Assembly (NCBI RefSeq): GCF_005116665.1
Contig: NZ_SWCJ01000015.1
Span: forward strand, 53,918 to 117,917
Direction of reading: 5' to 3'
From: Ferrimonas aestuarii
GTDB taxonomy: Bacteria; Pseudomonadota; Gammaproteobacteria; Enterobacterales; Shewanellaceae
Length of the DNA: 64,000 bases
Shown here: positions 29,103-38,184 of the stretch, piece after piece
How the letters are laid out: every line of letters starts with the position of its first letter
How positions within the stretch are numbered: the stretch's first letter is position 1
The notes under the pieces: model-generated
What the model saw: only the letters and a program-made list of their open reading frames with translations
What the model was told of the DNA's origin: nothing
The model's database searches: none
Made by a program: the position numbers and the translations under genes

Positions 29103-30923
29103 TTACTCATCGTCATCCCATTCATCGTAGGGATCTTTCATCGGCTTTTTGAACTCTGCGTCATTGTACGGCCAAGGCACAGCGGCCAAAAACTCAGTTA
29201 ATGCTTGGGTGTCGGCGTGTTCTTCGCGAATGGTGGCCAAGGTGTAGTTGATATGAAATCCATGCACATCCTCGCCGCCGCCAATGGCATTAAAATACTG
29301 CGCTAATAGGGGCAGATAGTCAGGGTTTGTACTCAAACTGCTGACGGCGATGGCCAGCGGTGGCTCAGCTTCATAGCCACTGACGTTGCTGGCGATTGAC
29401 CATTGACTGAATATTTTAACCGCCTCTGCCACTAACGGCTGAAGCTCTGGATTAACCGAAGCGGCGTAGAAAAACTGCTCTTCGCTTTGTGCTCGGCCTA
29501 AGCCGTCACTGAATGCGAAATACAGCGGCTGAACGGTGCCGGACTGCGGTTTTCCTCTGCTCAATAAGCGGCTAAACAGACCTTCTTTTTCAGGAGTGCC
29601 CGCCATGGCCGTTTCGATCATGGGTAGCAGGATCAACAGTCTGTCGAGTATCTGCCGTTTGCCAGATTCGGTTTCCAGATCGTAGCAGCAAAGGTGAATG
29701 CAACCGTTGAGGCTTGGCTGAGATTGCACCAGGTCAGGGATGACAAGGGGCGCTGGCGTTGTGGATTTCGCCACTAGCCATTGAGGCTCATCTTGCTCAA
29801 CTTCTGATTTTTGCGTATCTGGAACGGTCACCTGTAGGTGCTCCTCCAGCTCGAAGCCGTAAGCCAGAAATAGATCATTGTGCTTGCGGTTGATGACGGC
29901 CAATCGGTCAAGGTCAAAATCCCAAGGTTTATTGATGCTGCCATCTCGGCTTTGGGTGCCAACGGCGTAAAGCGGGCTTACCTGTTCACCATTTAGGCTG
30001 ATGCACTGCAATGTGCAGTCCTGCCAGCCAAGCCACATTTCATCTTTAGCGGGATCAAACCACACGCCGGTTAGGCAGCTAATCAGGGTTTGCCAATGCT
30101 CATTATCGGTGTGGGCGTACTTGCCTGATGCGATCCGATCCAGCGCCGCTTCCGTCTCCTCTTCGTCATAATCGGTGATCTGTTCTAACGAAAATGGTCT
30201 GACTGATTTGGTCCACAGAATTTGGTTGCGGTTGAGATCAATAAGCTGCAGCTCATACTCGTACTGGCCATCTTCCGTTTTTTGCAGGCAGTCTGCATAG
30301 GGAAGAGCAATCAGCCCACGCTCCTTATCCTGAAACAGCCAAGGACGAATCGCGATGTCAACGGGGACCGGTTTACTGTCTAGAGGCAGCTTGTGTTGGG
30401 CGCCGTTACTTGGGTCGATGCGGTACAGGAAGTGACTGCGAAACTTGTAACCTGCCTTGTGGTGAAGGCCGTAGAAGCTGAATTGCCCATCCTCGGTTTG
30501 GGTGAGGGTTTCCAGCTCAATATCGGACTCCTCTATGGGCCAGTGGCACAACAGATCGCCGCTGTTTAGGCAGAGGCAGGCCAATTTGAGACCGGTCAGC
30601 TGTTTGCTGCTAAAGTGCGCTGCTATCCAAATTTGCTGCTGGTCGGCATCAAGCCAGTGGCCAGAGAAGGGCCGGCAGCTCAGGTTTGCCACTTGAGAGA
30701 CCACCTGGCTGGCGCAGTCGACAACAAACACCTTGCCCGTTTCTGTGGTGGCCACAAATCGATGTTGATCGAGGGGGGCCAACAAAGAGAGGCTATTTTC
30801 TTTGGTTTCAGGCAGTTCCCATTGAAACACCACGTTAGGCGTTTCACCGGGTTCAATTACCTGAATATGGATACCACCCACGTAGCTCAATGAGATGGCT
30901 TTAAGCTGGTAAGGAAAGGTCAT
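29103..30923 (-). CDS. Large cytosolic protein with beta-propeller-like repeats
   Basis: 606 residues, no signal peptide. The first two thirds alternate short strands and turns with recurring tryptophan-containing motifs (GHWLDADQQQIWIAAHF, GVWFDPAKDEMWLGWQD, ITDYDEEETEAALDRIAS), suggesting a WD40/YVTN-like propeller; this is an inference from pattern only. The last third is more helical. The C-terminus is acidic (PYDEWDDDE). I cannot name a family. It is single, upstream of the abgT terminator region. Confidence 0.65.
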   Translation of the reverse strand: MTFPYQLKAISLSYVGGIHIQVIEPGETPNVVFQWELPETKENSLSLLAPLDQHRFVATTETGKVFVVDCASQVVSQVANLSCRPFSGHWLDADQQQIWIAAHFSSKQLTGLKLACLCLNSGDLLCHWPIEESDIELETLTQTEDGQFSFYGLHHKAGYKFRSHFLYRIDPSNGAQHKLPLDSKPVPVDIAIRPWLFQDKERGLIALPYADCLQKTEDGQYEYELQLIDLNRNQILWTKSVRPFSLEQITDYDEEETEAALDRIASGKYAHTDNEHWQTLISCLTGVWFDPAKDEMWLGWQDCTLQCISLNGEQVSPLYAVGTQSRDGSINKPWDFDLDRLAVINRKHNDLFLAYGFELEEHLQVTVPDTQKSEVEQDEPQWLVAKSTTPAPLVIPDLVQSQPSLNGCIHLCCYDLETESGKRQILDRLLILLPMIETAMAGTPEKEGLFSRLLSRGKPQSGTVQPLYFAFSDGLGRAQSEEQFFYAASVNPELQPLVAEAVKIFSQWSIASNVSGYEAEPPLAIAVSSLSTNPDYLPLLAQYFNAIGGGEDVHGFHINYTLATIREEHADTQALTEFLAAVPWPYNDAEFKKPMKDPYDEWDDDE

Positions 30924-31169
30924 AGGCTGTTGTCACTGCAAGAAAAGGGTAGTGTGCAAATGGCTTCGTAAACGCGAAAAGCCGGCGTTATACCAACCTG
31001 AATGACGATTAGGTCGCTATTTAAGTTGGTAGTATGTTCAGCAAAATATGGCGGCTTTACGTTAAACGCAGTGCCAAAAACTGAGGTGAGATGGTATCAA
31101 TAATCACCAACATCTCAACCGAGAACTTGGAAATAATTTGATATAAAACAATGTGCTGAGCATGAATCT
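30924..31169. other. Intergenic region, possible degenerate MITE remnant
   Basis: This non-coding gap between the propeller-like gene and abgT starts with the promoter side of the former. It contains TTATACCAACCTGAAT near 30990 and AATTTGATATAA near 31134, which resemble the ends of the 18895-19158 element in inverted orientation. The match is short, so this is only a possible decayed relative. Confidence 0.25.
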
Positions 31170-31190
31170 AGGCCCGGAACAACCGGGCCT
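31170..31190 (-). terminator. Probable terminator after abgT
   Basis: AGGCCCGG (31170-31177) pairs perfectly with CCGGGCCT (31183-31190) around AACAA, 54 bp past the abgT stop. The T tract is weak. Confidence 0.6.
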
Positions 31191-31244
31191 GATTTGTGGT
31201 TAGGGGCATATTTGGTGAGGCGTAAGTCAGCCCGCCCAGAGTCA

Positions 31245-32783
31245 CTACACGCCGTAGGTGTAACTGGCGTTTAAGCCTAATGGTAGGCCAAGGCTCCAAT
31301 AGAGCAGTAGCCACAGGGTCCAGCAGAGTAGCAGCGCCACCGAGTAGGGCAACATGGCCGCGATTAGGGTGCCGATGCCGGTGTTTTTTACGTACTTCTG
31401 GCAATAGACCACCACCAGCGGGAAGTAGGGCATCAGAGGGGTGATGATGTTGGTGGAGGAGTCGCCAATTCGATAGGCGGCCTGAGACAGATCCGGCGAG
31501 ATATTGAGCTGCATCAGCATGGGCACCAACACTGGGCCAATCAGTGCCCACTTGGCTGAGGCGCTGCCCATAAACAGGTTCACAAAGCCAACTAACGCAA
31601 CTAGGCCAACAATGGTAACGGTTGCTGGCATTCCAAGGGCTTCTAGGAAAGCTGCACCTTTTACCGCAATCAGCACGCCCAGGTTTGAGGAGGAAAATGC
31701 CGCGATAAACTGAGCGCAGAAGAACGCCATTACAATGTAGGCGCCCATCCCTTCCATCGACTTGCTCATCGCTTTAATAACATCGGCAGACTTTTTGAAC
31801 TCACCGGTTAGGTAGCCAAATACCACGCCAGGAACCACAAAAAAGATAAAAATCAGCGGCACAATGGATTTCATGAGCGGAGCGCTAAAGCTTGCTAAAG
31901 AGCCGTTAGCGTCTCTTAAGGTGGAGTTCTCCGGCAGGGCGGCCAGTGCGATTAAGACCATTGCGGCCAACATGGCCACACTGGCCCAACGAAAGGCACG
32001 ATTCTCTTTAGTTGAGATCTCATCCATCTGTGGCGCGTCGATATCCTTGTTAAGGGGCGTGGACTTTACTAGTCGTGGCTCCATTACTTTGTCGGTGAGA
32101 TACCAGATGATCAAAATAATCGGGATGGTGGATGACGCGGCAAAAAACCAGTTGTTTAACGGGTTAAGGGCGATATTGGGATCGATGGTCTTGGCCGCAG
32201 CTTCAGTGAAGGATTGCAGCAATGGATCGATGGCAGACGGGATAAAGTTGGCGCAAAAGCCGCCGGAGACGCCTGCAAATGCCGCCATGATTCCGGCGAT
32301 AGGGTGACGCCCCATGGCATAGAAGATCACCCCAGCCAGTGGAATCACCACCACGTAACCCGCGTCGGTGGCGGTGTGGGAGACGATGCCGACTACCGCA
32401 ACCGCTGGAGTGATAAGCTTGGCTGGTGTCACCTTAAGCATCTTCTTCAAGGCGGTGTTGATAAAGCCTGAGTGCTCAGCCACACCAACGCCGAGCATTG
32501 AAACCAACACCACTCCGAGAGGGGCGAAGGCGGTGAAAGTGCCGACCAGATTGGTTAAAAACGAGGTTAAGGCATCGGCGGTTAGCAAGTTGGTGATCAC
32601 CACTGGCGCGCCGCTTCGAGGGTCAATTTCCGTGAAGCTGACGCTTGAAAGCAGAGCGGAGATGGCCCACACCAATGCCATCAATATTAGGAACAGCACT
32701 GCGGGATCCGGCAGTTTATTGCCGACCTTTTCAATGCCATCCAATACTCGGGTTAATCCACCACTATTTTGGTTCGAGCTCAT
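31245..32783 (-). CDS. AbgT-family transporter
   Basis: Inner-membrane transporter of the AbgT (p-aminobenzoyl-glutamate) family, which includes folate-fragment importers and sulfonamide exporters; the substrate here is not known. It has 512 residues with about 12 helices. Family features include the N-terminal GIEKVGNKLPDPAVLFLILM, the PLGVVLVSMLGVGVAEHSGFI segment, VIPLAGVIFYAMGRHPIAG and NLFMGSASAKWALIGPVLVPM. ATG 32783 is chosen for AGGGAAG five bases upstream; a GTG two codons earlier is possible. Single gene, divergent from the 33070 pair. Confidence 0.93.
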   Translation of the reverse strand: MSSNQNSGGLTRVLDGIEKVGNKLPDPAVLFLILMALVWAISALLSSVSFTEIDPRSGAPVVITNLLTADALTSFLTNLVGTFTAFAPLGVVLVSMLGVGVAEHSGFINTALKKMLKVTPAKLITPAVAVVGIVSHTATDAGYVVVIPLAGVIFYAMGRHPIAGIMAAFAGVSGGFCANFIPSAIDPLLQSFTEAAAKTIDPNIALNPLNNWFFAASSTIPIILIIWYLTDKVMEPRLVKSTPLNKDIDAPQMDEISTKENRAFRWASVAMLAAMVLIALAALPENSTLRDANGSLASFSAPLMKSIVPLIFIFFVVPGVVFGYLTGEFKKSADVIKAMSKSMEGMGAYIVMAFFCAQFIAAFSSSNLGVLIAVKGAAFLEALGMPATVTIVGLVALVGFVNLFMGSASAKWALIGPVLVPMLMQLNISPDLSQAAYRIGDSSTNIITPLMPYFPLVVVYCQKYVKNTGIGTLIAAMLPYSVALLLCWTLWLLLYWSLGLPLGLNASYTYGV

Positions 32784-33069
32784 ACACACTTCCCTAATGA
32801 CTGCTGGAGTTCAAACCGCGACCCCGGTTGTTTTTTCCTAACATCGTTAGTTTTCTTAACATTATCAAGCTTTTTGGGCTGAGATGTTGTAAGGCAAATC
32901 TGGGTTAGGTCTTGGAGTATGAAAGGGAGGAACGCTTACGCCGAAGGCAGACTTTGACCCTATGGATTCGGGCCTTGACCGCTAGAGAGCCTGCAAGCTA
33001 AGAGATAGGTTGATGATTTCCGGTGATGATTTTGGGTTTGGGTGGTTTACTCAATAGAGGGAGAGCGCA

Positions 33070-33729
33070 GTGTTCACTAACAACATTTTTAGAATGACTG
33101 ACACGCCAATTGTATTGGGATTGCTCTTGGTGTTTATCACATGGAGTGCCAAAGAGCTCATCGCTTCAGCTACCAACACCCCGCTTATCGAGTATCACTA
33201 TCGCTGGATGGATGAGTCTGAATATCGAAAATGGAGCCAAAAGATGCGGGCATTTGCGCTAAGCTGCGTCGATCGCTCGGCGATAAATGATAATGATCTC
33301 AATTACCTACTGGTTTCAATGCAAAATCTGTCTGACACCAAGTTGCTCAAGGGCGTGTCGGTATCATTTGTTTACCCTCCTGGCTCAGGCTCCACCATTA
33401 GCGGCTCACGACTGCTGTCAAAAACGCCGGCGATTAAAGGGGATGTGTTAGAGATGTGCAGCAATAACGGCTTTGAGATACGGGGGCTGGATTTTCATCC
33501 TCACTGGGAACATACGGCGATATTGGCGGTGAAGGGCACCTCGCAACCCTTTGCTGTACTTCAAAAATCCGAAGTGGCGACGCTATTTGAACAGCGTAAC
33601 CTTAAAACCACCCTAGTGAGAAATGAGGTGCTGATTACCCTGATCTCGCTGGGCTTAGCGATCGTCATCGCCTTGTTCTATTTTATGTCGTTATCATCAG
33701 CGCGTACGGAGGCCAATCGTGATGACTAG
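33070..33729 (+). CDS. Membrane-anchored protein with an extracytoplasmic domain, unknown function
   Basis: 219 residues: an N-terminal helix (about 13-32), a predicted periplasmic domain with two cysteines (LSCVDRS, EMCSNNG), and a C-terminal helix (about 185-207) before a short tail. This sandwich is sensor-like but no partner kinase motif is present. The start is GTG 33070 with AGGGAGAG six bases upstream. It overlaps the next gene by eight bases, so the two probably act together. Confidence 0.65.
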   Translation: MFTNNIFRMTDTPIVLGLLLVFITWSAKELIASATNTPLIEYHYRWMDESEYRKWSQKMRAFALSCVDRSAINDNDLNYLLVSMQNLSDTKLLKGVSVSFVYPPGSGSTISGSRLLSKTPAIKGDVLEMCSNNGFEIRGLDFHPHWEHTAILAVKGTSQPFAVLQKSEVATLFEQRNLKTTLVRNEVLITLISLGLAIVIALFYFMSLSSARTEANRDD

Positions 33730-34372
33730 ATTGCCGTTTATTGCTTTGTCCCTGTTATCGTTTTTTGCTCAGGCCGACCAGAAAATTGAGGTGAAAGACG
33801 ATTCTAACAATGGCGTCTCTTCCGGCATCTATTTCAAAGACGTCAATAACCATAAAGGCGATACCAATCCCGATGGGGTGTTTGTTTCAGCCAGTGACTG
33901 CAGTGTGGGGGAACTGGTCATCGCTAAGCCTAAGAGCGATCTGTATGAAAATGGCGTGGCTCGCTGCGTGAAGGGCATGGAGACCGTGGCGCTTCGGGTA
34001 ACCTGGAAGCCCCTATACGCCAACCTAATTCAGAATCGAGATTACTTTATCGCTCAAGGTGACTTTGCCGCTGCGGCATTGGCTTCCAATGAGATTGCTG
34101 CTCGTACTGCCGATGTCAGTATTGCTAAGCAGCAGCAGGTTTCTGCCCTTGAATCTTTTGCTAAGTATCTGCAAGTGGCTGAGGATCTTGACCCTGTGGC
34201 TTATGATCCTCTTCAAAATCGAGATGTGGCGACGCCGCAATTTGTGGATGCGATTAAGCAGTATCAGATCCGACATGGGCTTAATGCTTCCGGCATGATT
34301 GATAATAAGACCCTAGCGACCGCCGCGGGGCTGAATGTGGGTGACATCATGTACAGCAACAAAGCCCATTAA
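33722..34372 (+). CDS. Exported protein with peptidoglycan-binding-like C-terminus
   Basis: 216 residues from ATG 33722 (a GTG precedes it). MTRLPFIALSLLSFFAQA is a Sec signal peptide. The last ~45 residues, FVDAIKQYQIRHGLNASGMIDNKTL (read in two parts: FVDAIKQYQIRHGLN, ASGMIDNKTLATAAGL), resemble the three-helix peptidoglycan-binding PG_binding_1 fold, where an F-Q-x-x-x-G-L then D-G-x-x-G-x-x-T pattern is usual; the match is partial. The middle is helical (EIAARTADVSIAKQQQVSAL). It is coupled to the membrane-anchored gene upstream, suggesting a cell-envelope pair. Confidence 0.65.
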   Translation: MTRLPFIALSLLSFFAQADQKIEVKDDSNNGVSSGIYFKDVNNHKGDTNPDGVFVSASDCSVGELVIAKPKSDLYENGVARCVKGMETVALRVTWKPLYANLIQNRDYFIAQGDFAAAALASNEIAARTADVSIAKQQQVSALESFAKYLQVAEDLDPVAYDPLQNRDVATPQFVDAIKQYQIRHGLNASGMIDNKTLATAAGLNVGDIMYSNKAH

Positions 34373-34475
34373 AGCACAAGCAATGCCACTGGATACCGAC
34401 CATAGTAGAGCTTATCAATGCTGCCTTTTGGCTGTTGGCTATATTGAAATATCCACTGAATCGAAAGGATACGCT

Positions 34476-34769
34476 ATGGAAAGGACTCCCTGCGTTTACA
34501 TGCTATCGAACCACCGCAACGGAACGCTCTATGTCGGTGTTACGTCTAACCTTCATCAGCGTATATGGCAACATAATAATCAATTTGTAGATAGCTTCAG
34601 TAAACAGCATAACTTAAAGCTATTGGTGTATTTTGAAGCGCACCAAGAGATGGCCGACGCGTTACTATGTGAGCGCCAGTTAAAAAACTGGCGTAGAGCA
34701 TGGAAAATTGAGTTGATAGAAGCATCAAATCCATACTGGAGAGACCTGTGGGATGATATTTGCTGTTGA
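34476..34769 (+). CDS. Small GIY-YIG domain protein
   Basis: 97 residues, essentially one GIY-YIG nuclease domain: VYMLSNHRNGTLYVGVTSN with the GIY-YIG strands, the catalytic-type arginine in LHQRIWQHNN, and the glutamate in CERQLKNWRRAWKIELIE. It belongs to the UPF0213/YhbQ-type short proteins, whose substrate is not settled. ATG 34476 is preceded by GAAAGGA. A REP-like repeat unit begins about 10 bp after the stop, and three multi-unit clusters of the same repeat are within 7 kb on each side. This raises the idea that the protein acts on the repeats. Confidence 0.88.
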   Translation: MERTPCVYMLSNHRNGTLYVGVTSNLHQRIWQHNNQFVDSFSKQHNLKLLVYFEAHQEMADALLCERQLKNWRRAWKIELIEASNPYWRDLWDDICC

Positions 34770-34778
34770 TTCGTTAAG

Positions 34779-34882
34779 CCACTTGCTACCGGCGTTGAGA
34801 GGGCTCGACTGATAACGCAAAGCCACCAAGCGTCTGCAAACCCTCCGATGATTCCCTGACGCACGTCAGGGCCCAGCGCCTT
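34779..34882 (+). repeat. Single REP-like unit after the GIY-YIG gene
   Basis: Contains TACCGGCG, the GAGAGGGCTCGACTGATAAC spacer, and the palindrome CCCTGACGCACGTCAGGG at 34854-34871 with its GCCCAGCGCC tail. The first palindrome is truncated here compared with the full units. Confidence 0.8.
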
Positions 34883-34895
34883 TCGAGGTGTTGCC

Positions 34896-35732
34896 TTATT
34901 GGCTTAGGCTACCCTGAGACTCTGAAAATGCTGGCGGAATATGGCCTTCACTCAAGCCACTTTCTAAATCAAAGCCGTCAAAATCGACCGCTTTACTGAC
35001 ATCCCACCGAGACAGATCCTGATCAAATTCAGTAGCGCGGAAAAACATGCCTGACATATTGGTTATTTTGCTGGTATTCCATTTATCGAGCGGTTGGTTG
35101 AATTTACTGGCATCTCGGAACATCCACTTGGCGTCTGTGACATTACTGGTGTCCCAGCTATTTATCGGCTGATTAAACGACCAAGCACTTTTGAACATGC
35201 CGCCCAGATCATTGATATGGCTCATGTCCCATTTTGCCAGCGGTTGGTTGAATGAGTACGCCGCCCAAAACATAGAACGGACTGAGTTTACCTTTGATAG
35301 ATCCCAATTGTCGATGGGTTGATTGAAGGACTCCGCGGCGTAAAATGTGCCGCGCATCCATTCAACATTCGAGGTATCCCAGTGATTGATTGGTTGATTA
35401 AAGGAACTGGCATGCTGGAACAGCAGTTCCATATCGGTCACGTTGCTGGTGTCCCAATCCCCAATCGGTTGGTTGAACTCTCTCATCATGTAGAACAGGC
35501 GCCTGAGATCAGTCACCTTTGTGGTGCAAAAGCGGATTTCACCCAATGCCAAGGCCTCCAAGTTGTCTTGATCGCGAATGCTGTCATTGTCGACCACCAG
35601 ATAGGTGAGTCCATCGTGGACAAAGGAGCTGTTTACTGCCTGCTCGCTGCAGGTCACCGTAGGAGAAGGCGTGCTCAACGAGGCGCAGCCGCCAAGTAAG
35701 CTAAGCATCAACATAGGAGGAGTGGTCTTCAT
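34896..35732 (-). CDS. BspA-like (DUF285) repeat lipoprotein
   Basis: 278 residues with a lipoprotein signal MKTTPPMLMLSLLGGC (lipobox LGGC). The body is about six tandem DUF285 repeats of roughly 33 residues, each with a pattern like DTSNVTDMELLFQHASSFNQ followed by P-I/L-x-x-W. These BspA-type leucine-rich-like repeats often serve in surface binding. There is no secretion or anchoring domain beyond the lipid. It lies between two REP-like regions and may be acquired; DUF285 proteins are patchily distributed. Confidence 0.9.
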   Translation of the reverse strand: MKTTPPMLMLSLLGGCASLSTPSPTVTCSEQAVNSSFVHDGLTYLVVDNDSIRDQDNLEALALGEIRFCTTKVTDLRRLFYMMREFNQPIGDWDTSNVTDMELLFQHASSFNQPINHWDTSNVEWMRGTFYAAESFNQPIDNWDLSKVNSVRSMFWAAYSFNQPLAKWDMSHINDLGGMFKSAWSFNQPINSWDTSNVTDAKWMFRDASKFNQPLDKWNTSKITNMSGMFFRATEFDQDLSRWDVSKAVDFDGFDLESGLSEGHIPPAFSESQGSLSQ

Positions 35733-35859
35733 GGGGAGCCTTGTTCCGGAAAGTTAGTCTAAGTCGCTGATGATTATAAAGTAATAGGTACAGCGTTAAT
35801 GAGAATTGCATCACTGCAGCAATATTCACCGTCAACAATGTAAGCGCAAAAATAATACC

Positions 35860-36440
35860 ACTGGCTACCGGCGTTCGCCGGCAAAGCGTTGGAAGGGGCG
35901 GCCGATTGTGTAAAGTCTGCGCTTACCGAAAAGACCTTCCAACAATTCCCTGACGCACGTCATGGCCCAGCGTCCTTTGGTTTTGAACTTAGAAACGCCG
36001 CTGGATACCGGCGTGTGCCGGCAAAGCGTTGGGAGGGGCGGCCGATTGTGTAAAGTCTGCGCTTACCGAAAAGACCTTCCAACGATTCCCTGACGCACGT
36101 CAGGGCCCAGCGCCCTTGATTTTGCGCTTAGAAAAAGCCACTGGCTACCGGCGTTCACAGGCAAAGCGTTGGGAGGGGCGGTCGGTAACATAAAGTCTGC
36201 GCTCACCGAAAAGACCCTCCAACGACTCCCTGACGCACGTCATGGCCCAGCGTCCTTTGGTTTTGAACTTAGAAACGCCACTGGATACCGGCGTTCGCCG
36301 GCAAAACGTTGGGACGGACGGTAACGTAAAGTCTGCGCTCATCGAAAAGACCTTCCAACAATTCCCTGACGCACGTCAGGGCCCAGCGCCCTTGAATTTG
36401 AAAACCGAAAAGCCATTGGCTACCGACGTGCGCAGCAAAC
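35860..36440 (+). repeat. REP-like palindromic repeat cluster 2 (four units)
   Basis: Units at 35948, 36088, 36228 and 36364 carry CCCTGACGCACGTCAGGG or CCCTGACGCACGTCATGG. Each is preceded by ACCGGCGTTCGCCGGCAAAG-like palindromes and the spacer AAAGTCTGCGCTYACCGAAAAGACC. An inner pair, CGTTGGGAGGG and CCTTCCAACG, could also form a stem. The spacing of about 140 bp makes this a near-tandem array. It fills most of the 35733-36461 gap, which has no gene. Confidence 0.87.
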
Positions 36441-36461
36441 ACTAGGTATCAGAGCGATTCA

Positions 36462-36935
36462 TCACTCCCCTGAGAGGGGCAATGCAGTAGTGTATTTCAA
36501 CGGCTCCATGGCAAAGGTGGAGGTGACGTTAGAGATGCCCTCCACCGAATTCACCAATTTTTTATAGAAGCCATCGAAACACTGCATGTCTTTGACCACA
36601 ACTTTCATCATGTAATCGTATTCTCCCGCCATGCGGTAAAATTCCATCACCTCGGGAAAGTCCGACGCGGTGGCCACAAAGCGGCTGTACCATTCGTGGG
36701 AGTGGTTGCTGGTTTTGATCATCACAAAGGCGGTAAAGGAGAGATCCAGCTTTTCAGGATTCAGCAGTGCCACCCGCTTTTCAATAACGCCTGATTCCTC
36801 TAGTTTTTTCAGCCGTTTCCAACAGGGCGTAGTGGTGAGATTGACCGCCTCTGCCAACTCGTTCAGTGACAAGGTGCCATCTTGCTGCAGCAAGGAAAGT
36901 ATCTTGCGGTCGGTTTTATCCAGTCCGGTTCCCAT
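36462..36935 (-). CDS. Lrp/AsnC-family transcriptional regulator
   Basis: 157 residues: an N-terminal helix-turn-helix ([30 protein letters not shown], read as [12 protein letters not shown] and [12 protein letters not shown]) and a C-terminal RAM ligand-binding domain (about 70-145, with [26 protein letters not shown]). It is divergent from the cysteine desulfhydrase-like gene at 37055 with a 119-bp shared promoter region. By analogy with DecR of E. coli, an Lrp-type activator of cysteine detoxification, it may control that neighbour. This last point is inference. Confidence 0.9.
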   Translation of the reverse strand: MGTGLDKTDRKILSLLQQDGTLSLNELAEAVNLTTTPCWKRLKKLEESGVIEKRVALLNPEKLDLSFTAFVMIKTSNHSHEWYSRFVATASDFPEVMEFYRMAGEYDYMMKVVVKDMQCFDGFYKKLVNSVEGISNVTSTFAMEPLKYTTALPLSGE

Positions 36936-36983
36936 AAGTGTGCTTCTGTAGGAAATTTTTCTCCATTCTAGTTTTTATGCAGT

Positions 36984-37002
36984 GAAAAAGGCAAAGTTTT
37001 TC
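36984..37002. promoter_or_regulatory. Candidate Lrp-type operator in the divergent promoter
   Basis: GAAAAA (36984-36989) and TTTTTC (36997-37002) form a 19-bp interrupted palindrome between the divergent lrp-like and desulfhydrase-like genes. The size and A/T-rich halves suit an Lrp-family dimer site. Confidence 0.4.
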
Positions 37003-37054
37003 CCTGGTTAAGTAGCTAAATTATGGGCATAACGAATTTGAAGGAATAAGCCCC

Positions 37055-38122
37055 ATGTGTACTGACCATAACTGGATCAACAATGCCGTTCGCAAGATTG
37101 AAGCGGATTACCAGCGCAGTGCTGATACTCACCTGATCAAACTGGATCTGCCTAGCGTTGATGGCATCGACATCTATTTGAAAGATGAAAGTACACACCC
37201 AACCGGTTCATTGAAGCACCGTTTGGCGCGTTCCCTGTTTCTATACGCCATCTGTAATGGTTGGGTCGGTCCTGAAACCACCATTATTGAGTCCTCTTCC
37301 GGCAGCACCGCAGTATCGGAAGCCTACTTTGCCCGTTTGCTTGGCTTACCGTTTATTGCGGTCATGCCCAAAGGCACAGCTCGTAAAAAGATTGAGCAAA
37401 TTGAGTTTTATGGTGGTCAGGCCCATCTGGTTGATCGCTCCGATCAGATCTATGCCGAATCGCATCGTCTGGCGAAAGAGTTAAACGGGCACTACATGGA
37501 TCAGTTTACTTTCGCTGAACGCGCCACCGATTGGCGGGGTAACAACAACATCGCCAATGCCATCTTCAGCCAAATGGAACTGGAAGACCATCCGGTTCCA
37601 GCTTGGATTGTCATGAGCCCAGGTACTGGCGGCACCTCCGCGACCATTGGCCGTTTCATTCGCTACCAGAAACATGACACTAAGTTGTTGGTTGTAGACC
37701 CTGAAAACTCGGTTTTTCATGACTATTTTAAGACTGGTAATCTCAATATCACTTGCGATTGTGGCAGTAAAATTGAGGGCATTGGACGTCCTCGAGTGGA
37801 GCCTAGCTTCATTCCTGGCGTGGTGGACGAGATGCGCACCGTACCCGATGCAGCGTCTGTAGCCACTGCCCATTGGCTGGAAAAGATCCTCGGTCGCAAA
37901 GTCGGCGCTTCTACTGGTACTAACTTGTATGGTGTGTTGCAGCTGGCCAGCGAGATGAAAGCCCGTGGCGAAACAGGTTCTATCGTGACCCTTCTTTGTG
38001 ACAGCGGCGAGCGTTATCTGGATACCTACTACAACAGCCAGTGGATTAAAGACAACATTGGCGATCTGCAGCCCTACATGGCCAAGCTGGAAACCTTCGA
38101 AGCCACTGGCCATATTAGCTAG
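37055..38122 (+). CDS. PLP-dependent L-cysteine desulfhydrase-like enzyme (Cds1/cysteine-synthase family)
   Basis: 355 residues of the beta (fold type II) PLP family. The PLP lysine is Lys54 in [15 protein letters not shown]. The substrate loop is [19 protein letters not shown] and the phosphate-binding glycine loop [15 protein letters not shown]-terminal [13 protein letters not shown] has the serine contacting the PLP ring. It resembles Cds1-type cysteine desulfhydrases more than CysK/CysM because of its length and [11 protein letters not shown] segment. Expected product: pyruvate, ammonia and sulfide from cysteine. The divergent Lrp regulator supports an amino-acid-degrading role. Substrate is not proven by sequence. 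Confidence 0.82.
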   Translation: MCTDHNWINNAVRKIEADYQRSADTHLIKLDLPSVDGIDIYLKDESTHPTGSLKHRLARSLFLYAICNGWVGPETTIIESSSGSTAVSEAYFARLLGLPFIAVMPKGTARKKIEQIEFYGGQAHLVDRSDQIYAESHRLAKELNGHYMDQFTFAERATDWRGNNNIANAIFSQMELEDHPVPAWIVMSPGTGGTSATIGRFIRYQKHDTKLLVVDPENSVFHDYFKTGNLNITCDCGSKIEGIGRPRVEPSFIPGVVDEMRTVPDAASVATAHWLEKILGRKVGASTGTNLYGVLQLASEMKARGETGSIVTLLCDSGERYLDTYYNSQWIKDNIGDLQPYMAKLETFEATGHIS

Positions 38123-38144
38123 TCAATTGCACAGAAAAAGAGAC

Positions 38145-38170
38145 AAGCCCCGATTCGATCGGGGCTTTTC
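38145..38170 (+). terminator. Rho-independent terminator
   Basis: AAGCCCCGAT (38145-38154) and ATCGGGGCTT (38158-38167) form a perfect 10-bp stem with three-base loop, followed by TTTC; it is 22 bp past the desulfhydrase-like gene. Confidence 0.88.
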
Positions 38171-38184
38171 TGTATTTAATATTG

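Noticed and set aside
30987..31150. Possible second copy of the 264-bp MITE-like element
   Set aside because: Only about nine bases at each end are similar and the interior does not match, so it is kept only as a weak note.
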